Origin: Oleispira antarctica RB-8
GTDB lineage: Bacteria; Pseudomonadota; Gammaproteobacteria; Pseudomonadales; Oceanobacteraceae
Assembly: GCA_000967895.1 (NCBI GenBank)
Contig: FO203512.1
Coordinates: 1,821,350 to 1,885,349 of the forward strand
DNA: 64,000 bases
Direction: 5' to 3'
Part shown: positions 1 through 10,920 of the stretch, piece by piece
Layout of the letters: each line of letters begins with the position of its first letter
Position numbering within the stretch: position 1 is the stretch's first letter
Translations under genes and position numbers: made by a program
The notes under the pieces: generated by a model
Seen by the model: only the letters and a program-made list of their open reading frames with translations
Databases searched by the model: none
What the model was told of the DNA's origin: nothing

Positions 1-3000
1 GCCAATGTCTTCAGCCACGCTGGCTGTATTAGCCGAGCTGGTTAAGATTCCATGAGAACCAGGAACAACAGGAACGTTGGCCGCGATGGCAGTATTGATG
101 GCATTCGATTTGTTACCCATGGTTTCCATAGAAGAAACTGAAGGGCCTACAAAATTAATCCCATAACTCGCACATAAGGCGGCAAACTGGCTGCTTTCTG
201 AGAGGAAACCAATACCTGGGTGAAGGGCATCGACTTGTTCGTGTTGAGCAATTCGAATCACACTTTTTGCGTTTAAATAACTCTCGTCGGGAGTATTGCC
301 GCCAATACAAACGACGCGATCTTCTGGCCCAAGCATATCAACGGCAACCGAGTTCATATCTGGGTCAGACTGGACCAATACTACGGGAATATTATTATCT
401 TGGGCTTTTTTGATCAGTTTGGCGGCGGTGCAGCCGCGAGCATGAATCATAACCTTTTTAATAGGGCCAAATATTTTTTCTTTATGGGCACTGGAACTGA
501 GATCTAATAGCCCAGTGTCAGGCGCCATGCGTTGAGCAACGACTAACCCTTTTAAAATACGGCTCAATACATCGTTAACTGAATAACGTGCAATAGGAAT
601 GCTCGGGTCAATGGCTTTTAAACGATCATCAATATCATCAAAACAAGGATGCTTCACTAAGCCATCCATTGAGTCAGGTGAGGTGGATAGATAGTTAGAA
701 AGCGTTGCAGTGCTTGGTAAGTAAGAAGGCACAACAATCTGGCCAGCAAACGGCATGTTAGTACCAGAGAAATAATACGTTTGCACCATTGGGTGAGTCA
801 CAAAACTTGCTTGTGCGCCGCCAGTACAGTCACCAAAACCAAAGATGATAATGGGCAGATCGTTATCACGGACAAAGCGAGTGATGCGATCATTAACAAT
901 GGCCATTGAGAAAAGTGCCGCGGCACCTTCTTTAGTTTGCATGCCTCCAGAAGATATAAAGCACACAACGGGTAATTGTTGGCGTGAACATTCAACTAAT
1001 AATTTGCAGAATTTTTCGGCGCTGGCCATGTCAAATGCACCAGCTTGAAAGTCGAGATTGGAGACCAAGGCCCCTACACGTTTCTCTTCACCATCAATGC
1101 ATAAATTACCGAAACCAGTAACGACACCGCAAGGGGTAATACCATTGTTTAGCGCTTGTTCGATTGAACTGCGGAAACCTGGAAAGTTTACAGGGTCGGC
1201 GGATAATAAATTGCTATTAACCTCTTCGAAATTAGTAAAGAATTTCTTAATTAGGGCAGGGGCCATGGTTTTCTTTTCACGCTTCACATCTTCAAGCACA
1301 CGCTGAATCAATAAGTCGTGATATGCCATCGTGAGGCGATTCCAAAAATCTTTACGACGGCCGATACTGACCGGATTGATGCGGCCACTGTAGGCTTTAC
1401 CTTCTTGCTCTGCTTCTTGATATTCATGCAGCAGCTTTTCAAAAAAGAAAGTGATGATGACAAATAAGGTATCAGACAATTGAGGGAATGCGAGTTTTTT
1501 CCATTCTTCAACGGATTTTAAAAAGTTACCGCGTTGGTTACTTTGGCTGAAGTAACTTAGCCAGTGATCAAACGATTCACGCTGTTGTGGCGTATAGCTA
1601 TCACCCTCGGTTGCTTGGGCAAGAGAGGTTAGTAATAACGAGCGTACCGAGTCTTGAGAAAGGGCACGATCAATGTTGGCTTCTTTGGCGACCGTTGGCA
1701 GGTTGTGAATGATGTGATCATACAACTCACCAAAGACCAGCATGTTTTGGCAAACTTGGATGAAGTCGTTGCGCAATTCATCGTGCAAAATAGCATCGAG
1801 AATAGTGATGTCTGGGTGCGCAGGGTTTTGAATGCTTTCTTGCTTAAACTGAATGTATGGTGCAAGGGCTTCTTCAAAAATACGGCGGTTGGCTTCTACC
1901 GTGACATTAGCCAAGCTGTTAGCCAGTGCTTGTGTTTTATCCGAGAGTTTAAGTTGCGCGCAAATATCGTCGGCAATGGGTTCATCGCGTAATACTTTGT
2001 TTAGTGCGGCTGCAATAAGCTGATTTAGTTGGCCTTTGCTTTGTTCTTTTTTCATCGCCGCTGTGATTTTTTGCTGGCTCTCATGACTCACTTTAGCCAA
2101 AACTAAACCCGCTAAAGGATGTTCATTTTTGAAAATGAATTCAGCAATAGAGCTGGCATCTAAAATATCATCAGCACGCAGTAAAAAACGATTTTGCTTG
2201 TAGTCTTCCATGTAGGTCATTAGACCTTGGAAGTTTTTGGTTGCATCCGCTTTCCAGCGATTGAACAAATACAAGCCTAAGTTAAAGCATAATTGTTGCT
2301 TAGCCTTTAAATAATTGTCTTTGGGTTCGCCCAAGAACATTTTGAAGATGCTGTTGCGTTCTTCATCACGATCTTCAAACTTGGTCCAAAAGTTTTTCCA
2401 AGATTTATGCAGTGTTTCGTCGTAAACAATTTTTTCTGGGGCTTGCATCCAGTTTTGGAATTTACGTTGCGCTGCTTTCTCTAAGCGCTGACTTAATTCC
2501 CCTGTAGGGATTTCTTTTTCTGCCAGGCGGCCATAGCTTTCTAATGTTTTTGAATGAATGCGACGGCGCAGAGTTAGATAGCGTAGATAACGAAAGGTGA
2601 TACCAAAAATGTTTGAGTGTTCGGTCGGATTGTTGGCCAGAAAAAAACTTGATTGGCGCTGCATTTCATCCAACTTTTCAGAAGGCGATAAGAAGCGAGT
2701 CACGCTGCGCTGGTAGTGTTCCATTAAATAAGGGTTGTTACGGGCAAATTCGGTTGCGCCATCTTCAATAGACTGAATACCCGACACAATAGCTTGTAAT
2801 AGGTTGCTTTGCTTTTCAATACCATCGCTTGGAGCGAAATCGATAATGCCGTCGATGACACCAACATGCTGCAGTTCGTAGGCCGAAACGCCCACAAATT
2901 TTGCACATTCTTGCCAGCTTAAATTGTACTTACGTGCAATGCTCGCTAAACCCTGCGGCTGAATCGTATTGAAAATACCATCGCGTACAGACAGTAATAA

Positions 3001-3660
3001 GTTGGCTGTCGCAAGAGGGATTGCGCCGCCTGAATAGCCTGCACCCCAAATAATGCTTAATGAAGGCACATCGAGATTGGCCATTTCAGTAATTAGGTGT
3101 GAAATAGTGTGGGCTTGGTTGTTGGCATTGGCCTCTTCACCTGCATCAGCTCCAGGAGTATCAATTAAAGTGACAACGGGGATCGAATGTTTAGCAAAGT
3201 TCCGAACTTGTTGGGCTGCTAGGTCGTGATGGCGAGGGAGCCAAGCACCGTTATTGTGCTCACGATTTTGGCAAATAAAACCGATACGGCGGAAAAAACT
3301 GCCAAAATCCAATTCAACTTCGGCAACATATAATGCGCCTTCATCGAGCTCTGTAATTATTTTATGCGCTAAAGTATTAACGATCGTTTTAGCCGACATG
3401 CGAGCATTGTTTTCACTAGGGCTAACGACACGTTCGATGTAATTATCAATGTCGAGGTTACGCAGTACTTTGCGTTCACGTTGGCAGTCTTTATGGCTGA
3501 CCAAACCTTGAACGTGTTTATAAATAGAGTCATCGTCGATATTGGGGAATAACGAAAAGTCTTCGGCCAATTTCTCTGCGATTTGGTAAAGCTTATCGAT
3601 GCCTTTATCTTCGGTCGTTGCTTGCTGAGTATTTTTTTTGTCGATGATTACTTGAGTCAT
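1..3660 (-). CDS. Giant acyl-CoA carboxylase fusion (carboxyltransferase halves plus biotin carboxylase), partial
   Basis: The reading frame is open from an ATG at 3660 to the left edge (1220 codons, no stop), so the C-terminus is missing. Residues about 100-280 resemble the AccA-type carboxyltransferase half, with IDTPGADAGEE and GAGYSGGAIPLA oxyanion-type loops. About 350 residues of unrecognised sequence follow. An AccD-like half lies at about 800-1010 (SSGGMQTKEGAAALFSMA). From about 1060 there is the N-terminal domain of biotin carboxylase (LHPGIGFLSES). The likely role is carboxylation of acetyl-CoA or another acyl-CoA in the cytoplasm; the ATP-grasp and biotinyl domains would lie beyond the edge. 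No CxxC zinc finger of canonical AccD is seen. It lies 105 bp downstream of fabB on the same strand, which favours a fatty-acid role. Substrate is inferred, not shown. Confidence 0.85.
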   Translation of the reverse strand, partial: MTQVIIDKKNTQQATTEDKGIDKLYQIAEKLAEDFSLFPNIDDDSIYKHVQGLVSHKDCQRERKVLRNLDIDNYIERVVSPSENNARMSAKTIVNTLAHKIITELDEGALYVAEVELDFGSFFRRIGFICQNREHNNGAWLPRHHDLAAQQVRNFAKHSIPVVTLIDTPGADAGEEANANNQAHTISHLITEMANLDVPSLSIIWGAGYSGGAIPLATANLLLSVRDGIFNTIQPQGLASIARKYNLSWQECAKFVGVSAYELQHVGVIDGIIDFAPSDGIEKQSNLLQAIVSGIQSIEDGATEFARNNPYLMEHYQRSVTRFLSPSEKLDEMQRQSSFFLANNPTEHSNIFGITFRYLRYLTLRRRIHSKTLESYGRLAEKEIPTGELSQRLEKAAQRKFQNWMQAPEKIVYDETLHKSWKNFWTKFEDRDEERNSIFKMFLGEPKDNYLKAKQQLCFNLGLYLFNRWKADATKNFQGLMTYMEDYKQNRFLLRADDILDASSIAEFIFKNEHPLAGLVLAKVSHESQQKITAAMKKEQSKGQLNQLIAAALNKVLRDEPIADDICAQLKLSDKTQALANSLANVTVEANRRIFEEALAPYIQFKQESIQNPAHPDITILDAILHDELRNDFIQVCQNMLVFGELYDHIIHNLPTVAKEANIDRALSQDSVRSLLLTSLAQATEGDSYTPQQRESFDHWLSYFSQSNQRGNFLKSVEEWKKLAFPQLSDTLFVIITFFFEKLLHEYQEAEQEGKAYSGRINPVSIGRRKDFWNRLTMAYHDLLIQRVLEDVKREKKTMAPALIKKFFTNFEEVNSNLLSADPVNFPGFRSSIEQALNNGITPCGVVTGFGNLCIDGEEKRVGALVSNLDFQAGAFDMASAEKFCKLLVECSRQQLPVVCFISSGGMQTKEGAAALFSMAIVNDRITRFVRDNDLPIIIFGFGDCTGGAQASFVTHPMVQTYYFSGTNMPFAGQIVVPSYLPSTATLSNYLSTSPDSMDGLVKHPCFDDIDDRLKAIDPSIPIARYSVNDVLSRILKGLVVAQRMAPDTGLLDLSSSAHKEKIFGPIKKVMIHARGCTAAKLIKKAQDNNIPVVLVQSDPDMNSVAVDMLGPEDRVVCIGGNTPDESYLNAKSVIRIAQHEQVDALHPGIGFLSESSQFAALCASYGINFVGPSVSSMETMGNKSNAINTAIAANVPVVPGSHGILTSSANTASVAEDIG

Positions 3661-3765
3661 TCGATCTGAATCCGTTTGGAATTAGCTGTTCGTTATTGTT
3701 TTTAAATCAATCGTGTCCGATGTAAAATTATGTCGATTGATCATTAAAACCTGAGTATGTCACTT

Positions 3766-4998
3766 TTATAGCGACTTGAAAATCAAACTGGCATTTGTAC
3801 CGCCAAAACCGAAGCTATTCGACATAATTGCTTTCAAATAGGCGGTTTGATTGTCTTTAATGATGGGAAAGTTAATAGCACCGTCATCAATTTGCGTGAT
3901 ATTGGCCGAGCCTGTGATGAAATTATGCTGCATCATTAATAAACAATAAATAGCTTCTTGGGCACCCGCGGCACCTAAAGAATGTCCACTAAGTGCTTTG
4001 GTCGAACTAATGGGTGGGAGCGGGAGGTCATTCGATAGCCCGTTAAATTGTGCAAAAGCATTTGCGGTTGCTTGCAATTCAGTGATGTCACCTGCTGGAG
4101 TGCTTGTGCCATGGGCATTGATGTAATCAATATCGCATTGAGCTTGGCTCAAGGCTAATTGCATGCAACGTGATGCGCCTTCTCCTGAAGGAGAGACCAT
4201 ATCGGCGCCGTCAGACGTTGCTGCGTAACCGACAATTTCACCATAAATATGAGCCCCCCGTGCTTTCGCGTGCTCGTATTCTTCTAATACCAGCATGGCG
4301 CCACCCCCTGCGATAACAAAGCCATCACGAGATTGGTCGTAAGGGCGAGATGCTTGAGTAGGGTTATCATTATACTGGGTAGAAAGAGCACCCATGGCAT
4401 CAAATTGCATAGTAAGGGACCAGTGCTCTTCTTCGCCACCTCCCGCAAATACGATATCTTGCTTACCCCATTGAATGAGTTCAGCACCGTGGCCAATGCA
4501 ATGTGCACTGGTGGCACAGGCGGACGTGATGGAGTAATTAATACCTTTAATCGAGAAAGCAGTGGCCAAGTTGGCAGATATAGCGCTGCCCATAGTTCGA
4601 GTAACACGATAAGGGCCGACTCGACGTACGCCTTTTTCCCTTAATGTATCAACGGCTTCGACGATATCACGACAACCTGCACCGCCAGAGCCAGCAACGA
4701 TGCCCGTGCGTAAATGACTTACGTGTTCATCCGATAGCCCAGCATCGGCAATGGCCTGTTGCAATGATAAATAAGCATATGCGGAAGAGTCGCCCATAAA
4801 ACGCTTTAGTTTGCGGTCGATATGCTCATGAAGGTCAATGTTCGGTCGGCCAGCAATATGGCTGCGCAAGCCTTGTTCTTTATAATCGCTGACAAATTGA
4901 ATGCCAGATTTTTGGGCTTGTAGTGAAGCAAGGACTTCTTCTTTGTTATTTCCTAAGCAACTGACAATGCCCATTCCTGTGACAACAACGCGACGCAT
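3766..4998 (-). CDS. fabB: 3-oxoacyl-ACP synthase I (KAS I)
   Basis: Condensing enzyme of type II fatty-acid synthesis; it elongates acyl-ACP with malonyl-ACP and is needed for the unsaturated branch. At 410 residues it is close to the usual 403-406. The thiolase-fold Cys-His-His triad is visible: C161 in [12 protein letters not shown]296 in NAHGTSTP and H339 in [11 protein letters not shown]. The C-terminus has the [10 protein letters not shown] glycine loop. FabB-type wording such as GRPNIDL and [10 protein letters not shown] separates it from FabF. FabA is not next to it; the downstream neighbour on the same strand is the carboxylase fusion, so the two may be co-transcribed. The identification is secure at family level. 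Confidence 0.95.
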   Translation of the reverse strand: MRRVVVTGMGIVSCLGNNKEEVLASLQAQKSGIQFVSDYKEQGLRSHIAGRPNIDLHEHIDRKLKRFMGDSSAYAYLSLQQAIADAGLSDEHVSHLRTGIVAGSGGAGCRDIVEAVDTLREKGVRRVGPYRVTRTMGSAISANLATAFSIKGINYSITSACATSAHCIGHGAELIQWGKQDIVFAGGGEEEHWSLTMQFDAMGALSTQYNDNPTQASRPYDQSRDGFVIAGGGAMLVLEEYEHAKARGAHIYGEIVGYAATSDGADMVSPSGEGASRCMQLALSQAQCDIDYINAHGTSTPAGDITELQATANAFAQFNGLSNDLPLPPISSTKALSGHSLGAAGAQEAIYCLLMMQHNFITGSANITQIDDGAINFPIIKDNQTAYLKAIMSNSFGFGGTNASLIFKSL

Positions 4999-5212
4999 AT
5001 AAGAACCTATTATTAGACCGAGTGAAATTTAGTGTATTAATATCAATGGATAATGAAAGAAATATTACGATACATGTTCATAGTATTAAACGTGTATTAA
5101 CGCAAGGTTAATAATGCAGTAATCTAGTGGCAGTTTAAAGATAAGCCTGCATTTATAAGCAGAATAATATTGGTGCCATTTAGTTAATAAAACAAACGCA
5201 CGGGAACTATTC

Positions 5213-5461
5213 ATGAGTAACAGTAAGATAATACGTCAGCAGCAAGCACAATTGCTGATGCGAGAAAATGCCATTGGCGTGATGGAATTAGCCACCTGCA
5301 TTGGGTTTGATGAAGATAAGTTAGAAGCGATGGTGGGTGAAAAGGCTACCAAAAAACTACCTGATGCAGCCGCGCGTTTAATGGAGCAGACATTCAGTAA
5401 GCCCATGGGCTGGATGGATAGCCGTGAAGATGGCGGAATAAGTTTTGACCTGTTTGGATAA
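5213..5461 (+). CDS. Small Cro/C1-like helix-turn-helix protein
   Basis: An 82-residue soluble protein. The middle (about residues 21-50) fits a lambda-repressor-like helix-turn-helix: MELATCIGFDEDKLEAMVG aligns with the helix-turn-recognition-helix pattern. The tail LMEQTFSKPMGWMDSRED resembles the 'alglP.gWLD' segment that ends many XRE-family regulators. The likely role is DNA binding, but no target or ligand domain is visible. It stands alone between divergent fabB and gap, with about 215 bp of AT-rich sequence upstream. It ends 87 bp before gap, so it could be read into that gene. Family assignment is from pattern only. Confidence 0.6.
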   Translation: MSNSKIIRQQQAQLLMRENAIGVMELATCIGFDEDKLEAMVGEKATKKLPDAAARLMEQTFSKPMGWMDSREDGGISFDLFG

Positions 5462-5530
5462 ATCCGTTGCCTGTTTAGATTGGCCTGCCAGTCTGTCCTA
5501 TACTAAAGGTATTCGGATTACTGCTCGTAA

Positions 5531-6550
<1,020 letters not shown>

Positions 6551-6561
6551 TTTTTTTCTAG

Positions 6562-6595
6562 CGACCTACATATTAGCGTCCTAGTAAGTAGGTCG
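6562..6595. repeat. Inverted repeat after gap
   Basis: CGACCTAC at 6562-6569 is the exact complement of GTAGGTCG at 6588-6595, with an 18-nt loop. There is no T-run on the plus side, so it is a weak terminator candidate at best. Confidence 0.35.
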
Positions 6596-6721
6596 ATCGT
6601 CGTGATGTGAGTCAACTTCCCTCACATTGGCTTCTTTAGTCAATTAATCTGTCTTTAAATATCATGGTGCATCCGTCAATAAGGTTTCACAATAGCCGTA
6701 AGATACCTTCGGGAAAGCAGG

Positions 6722-8428
6722 ATGCACAACAAAAAGAGTAATAAGTATGTCAGCTCCGTCTTGGTTATTGGCGGTGGCATTGCAGGCATTAGTGCGGCGA
6801 TTGAATTACTGGATAAAAACCAAACAGTTTTGCTTATCGATCGCGATAGCGAAGATAAATTTGGCGGAATGGCGAACGAAGCCTTTGGCGGAATGCATTT
6901 TGTTGATACTCCTGTGCAGCGCTCTAATGGTATTAAAGATAGCAAACAATTGGCATTGGACGATTGGTTTGCGGCGGCCGAGTTTTCCGCAAATGAAAAA
7001 GAAAATATCCATGGCAAACAATGGGCACACACTTATATCGAGCGTAATAAAGAAGATGTTTACGACTGGTTAAGCGGATTCGGTATTCGATTTTTTCCTA
7101 TTGTGCACTGGGTTGAACGCGGTAATTTTGGTTTTGCGAAAGGCGGCCGAGGAAATTCTGTTCCGCGTTATCACCTGGCTTGGGGAACTGGCTGGGAAGT
7201 GACTCAAACTCTGATCAAACAATTAAAAAACCATATTAATCGCGATAAGTTAACGATCAAGTTTCAGCATAAAGTTGAGCGTTTTATTTGGTCGGATAAT
7301 AAAATAGTGGGTTGTTGCGGTCATGTGCTTGATTCTTCTTCAGTGCAAGAAACATCTAAAGAAATAGTTAAAGAAGCTTTCAGTATCACAGCAGAAAATA
7401 CCATTATCTGTGCTGGTGGCCTCAACGGTAATCTCAAACAAGTAGAAAGGCATTGGGACCGTGAGTGCTACGGCCCGTATCCGAAAAACATCTTATCTGG
7501 CTCTCATCCTTTTGCCGACGGCTTGTTACATGACGAACTGGATGCCCAAGGTGGAAGTATTAAAAACCGTGGCTTGATGTGGAACTATGCCTCAGGGGTT
7601 AAGCACCCAAAACCCGAATATGAAAACCATGGTTTGAGTTTGATGCCGTGTCGGTCTTCATTATGGCTAGATGCCTACGGCAACCGTATTGGCCCGTTGC
7701 CGCTTATCACGGGTTTTGATACTCACGGTTTATGCAAAGTCATAGGGCATTTGCCGCAGCAATACAGCTGGCAATTAATGAACTTAAAGATTGCTTATAA
7801 AGAGCTAGCGATTTCGGGCTCGCACATTAATAAAGCCTTTCGTAATAAAAGTTGGCTGGGCGTAATTAAAATGGCATTACGCGGCAATCGTGACATCGTT
7901 AATTGGTTAATGGAAGATTGCGAAGATGTCGTGGTGGCCGATACCTTGGCTGAGCTTGTGACAGCGATGAATGACAATAATCAACCGTCTGAAAATGAAC
8001 TTTATCTTGCGAAAGTCTCATTAGATAATATTGAGCGTGACGTGCAAGCCTATGATGGGCAAATCGAACGCGGTGAAAAATTCGCTACCGATGACCAAAT
8101 TCGTCGTATACATTTTTTACGAAAGTGGAAGGGGGATAAGGTAAGAACGCTTAAAAATCAGAAAATCAACGATCCTAAAGCAGGTCCCTTTATCGCCATT
8201 CGTTCACGCATTATTAGTCGCAAAAGCATGGGTGGCATCGAAACCAATACGGCAAGCCAGGTATTGAATCGGCAGGGTGAGGTTATTCCGGGTTTATACG
8301 CAGCAGGAGAAGCCGCAGGTTTTGGGGGGGCAGGCTGTTCAGGTATTCGTTCGCTAGAAGGTACCTTTCTATCGCTGTGTATTCTTAATGGACGTATAGC
8401 CGCGCAAACGATTGCCGCTCAGAAGTGA
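6722..8428 (+). CDS. FAD-binding dehydrogenase of the fumarate reductase/ketosteroid dehydrogenase type
   Basis: A 568-residue flavoprotein. The N-terminus has a dinucleotide fold (VLVIGGGIAGISAAIELL, then an acidic LLIDRD). The C-terminus has a second FAD contact, GLYAAGEAAGFGGAGCSG, and RSLEGTFLS. Layout and wording match the predicted oxidoreductases of COG3573, distant relatives of 3-ketosteroid delta1-dehydrogenase and fumarate reductase flavoproteins. It has no signal peptide and is probably cytoplasmic. The substrate is unknown. It stands between gap and waaC with no obvious operon partner. The start is the only reasonable ATG in frame, with a weak upstream purine stretch (GAAAGCAGG). 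Confidence 0.75.
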   Translation: MHNKKSNKYVSSVLVIGGGIAGISAAIELLDKNQTVLLIDRDSEDKFGGMANEAFGGMHFVDTPVQRSNGIKDSKQLALDDWFAAAEFSANEKENIHGKQWAHTYIERNKEDVYDWLSGFGIRFFPIVHWVERGNFGFAKGGRGNSVPRYHLAWGTGWEVTQTLIKQLKNHINRDKLTIKFQHKVERFIWSDNKIVGCCGHVLDSSSVQETSKEIVKEAFSITAENTIICAGGLNGNLKQVERHWDRECYGPYPKNILSGSHPFADGLLHDELDAQGGSIKNRGLMWNYASGVKHPKPEYENHGLSLMPCRSSLWLDAYGNRIGPLPLITGFDTHGLCKVIGHLPQQYSWQLMNLKIAYKELAISGSHINKAFRNKSWLGVIKMALRGNRDIVNWLMEDCEDVVVADTLAELVTAMNDNNQPSENELYLAKVSLDNIERDVQAYDGQIERGEKFATDDQIRRIHFLRKWKGDKVRTLKNQKINDPKAGPFIAIRSRIISRKSMGGIETNTASQVLNRQGEVIPGLYAAGEAAGFGGAGCSGIRSLEGTFLSLCILNGRIAAQTIAAQK

Positions 8429-8517
8429 CTGATTTAGCGGCTCATGGTATAAAGACGGCATAAAATATTCACACTATTTATTCATTCTCTATGCGTAGTT
8501 TTGGCGAAGGTTCCTCG

Positions 8518-9555
8518 ATGAAAGTATTGTTGGTAAAAATGTCCTCTTTAGGAGATGTCTTTCACGCACTTCCTGCCGTGCAAGATGCTTTCCAGCAAGT
8601 TCCTAATATTGAGTTTCATTGGTTAGTGGAAGAAGCGTTTGCCGATATTCCTAACTGGCACCCAGCGGTAAAAAAAGTGATTCCCATTGCGTGGCGCCGT
8701 TGGCGTAAAAATCTTTCTAGCGCCGCTGTTCGCGCTGAAATGAAAGCTTTCTACCAAGATCTACGCAGCACTGAATACGATATTGTGCTTGATGCGCAAT
8801 GCTTAATAAAAAGCGCTGTCGTAACGCGCTTAGCAAAAGGCCCACGTTATGGGCTAGATAAAACGAGCTGCCGTGAACCGCTGGCGGCGATGGCGTATCA
8901 ATTTCCTCAGTCCGTGGCTAAAGGTCAACATGCGATTCCACGTGTGCGTCAGCTATTATCGCAAGTTTTAAACTATACAATTCCTGATACTTTTTCGTAT
9001 GGTATTGATAAAAGTCGTTGGCAGCGTCCTGAAATGGGAGGTGACTATGAGGGAGAGTATTGGTTGTTTTTACACGGCACAACTTGGGATACTAAGTTGT
9101 GGCCTGAAAGTTATTGGATTGATCTCGCTAAGCTTGTCGTTGATTCAGGGCGTAAAGTTATTTTGCCTTGGGGGAGTGGCGAAGAGAAATCCCGCGCAGA
9201 GCGTATCGCACGCAATATAGACGGTGTTGAAGTGCTACCTAAAATGGGACTGAATGCGTTGAATGCTTATCTGGCACACGCTCAAGCGGTCGTCGGTGTC
9301 GATACCGGCTTGTCTCATGTCGTCGCGGCTTTAGAAGTACCGTCGGTTGCTATTTATGGTGCAACCGATGCGGTATTAACCGGAGTACTTGGGCCGAAAG
9401 TTGAAGTTCTGAGCAGTGATTTAGGATGCGCACCATGCTTAAGTAAGCAATGTACTCACCCTGATCGTAATGACGGCAATCCTGCACAGCCGCCTTGTTA
9501 TCGATCAATTTCTTCACGGCGTGTTTTCGCTGCGGTACTCGGTAAGTTGGGTTAA
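8518..9555 (+). CDS. waaC: Lipopolysaccharide heptosyltransferase I
   Basis: Adds the first L-glycero-D-manno-heptose to the Kdo region of the LPS inner core, a GT9-family reaction at the cytoplasmic face of the inner membrane. The N-terminus MKVLLVKMSSLGDVFHALPA is the family signature. An acidic EEAFADIPNWHP segment and a GVDTGLSHVVAAL nucleotide-sugar loop follow. An in-frame ATG 27 bp upstream exists. The start at 8518 is preferred because GAAGG lies 9 nt upstream and the family begins MKVLLVK. Length 345 residues, near the usual 320-350. The C-terminus carries a cluster of cysteines (LGCAPCLSKQC) common in GT9 proteins. Confidence 0.9.
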   Translation: MKVLLVKMSSLGDVFHALPAVQDAFQQVPNIEFHWLVEEAFADIPNWHPAVKKVIPIAWRRWRKNLSSAAVRAEMKAFYQDLRSTEYDIVLDAQCLIKSAVVTRLAKGPRYGLDKTSCREPLAAMAYQFPQSVAKGQHAIPRVRQLLSQVLNYTIPDTFSYGIDKSRWQRPEMGGDYEGEYWLFLHGTTWDTKLWPESYWIDLAKLVVDSGRKVILPWGSGEEKSRAERIARNIDGVEVLPKMGLNALNAYLAHAQAVVGVDTGLSHVVAALEVPSVAIYGATDAVLTGVLGPKVEVLSSDLGCAPCLSKQCTHPDRNDGNPAQPPCYRSISSRRVFAAVLGKLG

Positions 9556-9596
9556 CGCTAGAAGCTAACGCCTAGTATTTGAAGCTAGTATTTAAA

Positions 9597-9623
9597 ACCA
9601 GAGGGAAGCTCATTCCCTTTGGT
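9597..9623. terminator. Bidirectional hairpin between waaC and the hydrolase-OsmC gene
   Basis: ACCAGAGGGAA pairs with TTCCCTTTGGT (11 bp, one G-T) around the loop GCTCA. On the minus strand it is followed by TTTTAAA. It sits between two convergent genes. Confidence 0.5.
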
Positions 9624-9673
9624 CGGTTATTCCTCCTGCAACTTCTCCAATGATTCCTCCAGCAATCTCCACG

Positions 9674-10882
9674 CTATTTATCGTCAACCAAGGTCGTCAC
9701 TACGTGAGGATTATTGTGCAAGGTTTTATGTACTGGACAACGATCGGCGATTTCCAATAAACGCTTTTTCTCTGCATCACTTAATGGACCAATCAGTTGA
9801 ACTTTACGAATCAATGCCTCTATTTTTGAGTCTTTATCTTCAGATTTTCCTGCATCGTCTAAATAATTACGCTCGTGTGATAAAGAAACTTCCACATGTT
9901 CAAGAGGGAGTTTCTTTAAGTTGGCGTACATGCGAATTGTCATCGCAGTACAAGCCCCTAGCGCAGCCAGTAAATGTTCATAGGGATCGGGGCCGGTGTT
10001 TTGCCCTCCCATTTTAGTCGGTTCATCGGCAAACCAGTGGTGATGATCGGTGAATATTTCTTGTTGAAATTTATGATCAAGCTCGGCAACGAGTACGTGT
10101 CCGTTGGCGAGATCACGAGTGGATTTTTTAGCGATCGGAATATAGCGGCTAGCCCATCCTGAAATCGTTTGCGCTACATATTCGCTGTCGATTGCTTTTG
10201 TTAGTAAGTGATCGGCCGTATCTAGGCTAACAAAGCTTTTAGGATGCTTAGCCGCTTTGTAAATTTTTTCTGCGTCAGAAATATCTACCGTTAAATCGAC
10301 GGGAGAGTGCAATACTAATAAGGCTTTGTTCAAATGCTTAATATGGTCGGTAGTTTGGTTGCGAAGGTCATCCAGGAATTGTTTTTTAACGGTGAATTCA
10401 CGCGCCCCCAAACTCACTTTTGCTTGCCCGTCTGTTTCGATCGTCTCTAAATGTGCATTGAAATTATGCAAAACATGGCTGGCTTCAAAGGGAGCGGCAA
10501 TCGTTACTACGGCTCTGACTTTAGGCAATTGTGCGGCCATTGCTAAAACGGCTGCACCGCCAAGACTGTGGCCAATTAACAGCTCTGGCGCTTGATAATT
10601 TTGTTCAAGAAAGCGAGCAGCGGCCAGTAGATCTTCGGTATTTGATGAGAAATTGGTATTAGCAAAATCGCCGTCACTATTGCCTAAACCCGTGAAATCA
10701 AAGCGAAAAACCGCAAAGCCGTATTGCACCAGAAAACGACTGATGCGCGAGGCGGCTGCAATATCTTTACCACAGGTAAAGCAATGGGCAAATAATACAT
10801 AAGCTCGGATCGCTTGATCTGGGGTTTCAAGTGAGCCTGCTAAATTTTGTCCTTGGCTTTCAAATTCTACTTTAGTTCTCAT
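9674..10882 (-). CDS. Alpha/beta-hydrolase fused to OsmC-family domain
   Basis: A 402-residue fusion. Residues about 1-250 form an alpha/beta hydrolase with the nucleophile elbow GHSLGG (Ser about 105), an acid in HSPVDLTVD, and a candidate histidine in DTADHLL. Residues about 265-400 form an OsmC/Ohr-like domain with [29 protein letters not shown] and CPVHKTL. The latter holds the two cysteines (C323-type and C-P-V-H) expected for thiol-dependent peroxide reduction. The same two-domain architecture is known from many proteobacteria as a bifunctional protein. A plausible role is detoxification of organic or acyl peroxides plus ester hydrolysis. The substrate is not evident. Cytoplasmic; no signal peptide. 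Confidence 0.85.
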   Translation of the reverse strand: MRTKVEFESQGQNLAGSLETPDQAIRAYVLFAHCFTCGKDIAAASRISRFLVQYGFAVFRFDFTGLGNSDGDFANTNFSSNTEDLLAAARFLEQNYQAPELLIGHSLGGAAVLAMAAQLPKVRAVVTIAAPFEASHVLHNFNAHLETIETDGQAKVSLGAREFTVKKQFLDDLRNQTTDHIKHLNKALLVLHSPVDLTVDISDAEKIYKAAKHPKSFVSLDTADHLLTKAIDSEYVAQTISGWASRYIPIAKKSTRDLANGHVLVAELDHKFQQEIFTDHHHWFADEPTKMGGQNTGPDPYEHLLAALGACTAMTIRMYANLKKLPLEHVEVSLSHERNYLDDAGKSEDKDSKIEALIRKVQLIGPLSDAEKKRLLEIADRCPVHKTLHNNPHVVTTLVDDK

Positions 10883-10920
10883 TATTTGACTCTTGCTAGA
10901 AAGAAAATGGGTTCTTTGAG

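Noticed and set aside
1-3650. Numerous 60-110-codon frames on the plus strand and in other frames
   Set aside because: All are shadows of the 1220-codon carboxylase frame on the minus strand.
4333-4644. 103-codon plus-strand frame
   Set aside because: Antisense to the conserved core of fabB.
9619-10595. Plus-strand frames of 60-132 codons
   Set aside because: Antisense shadows of the hydrolase-OsmC gene, with no ribosome-binding sites or recognisable products.
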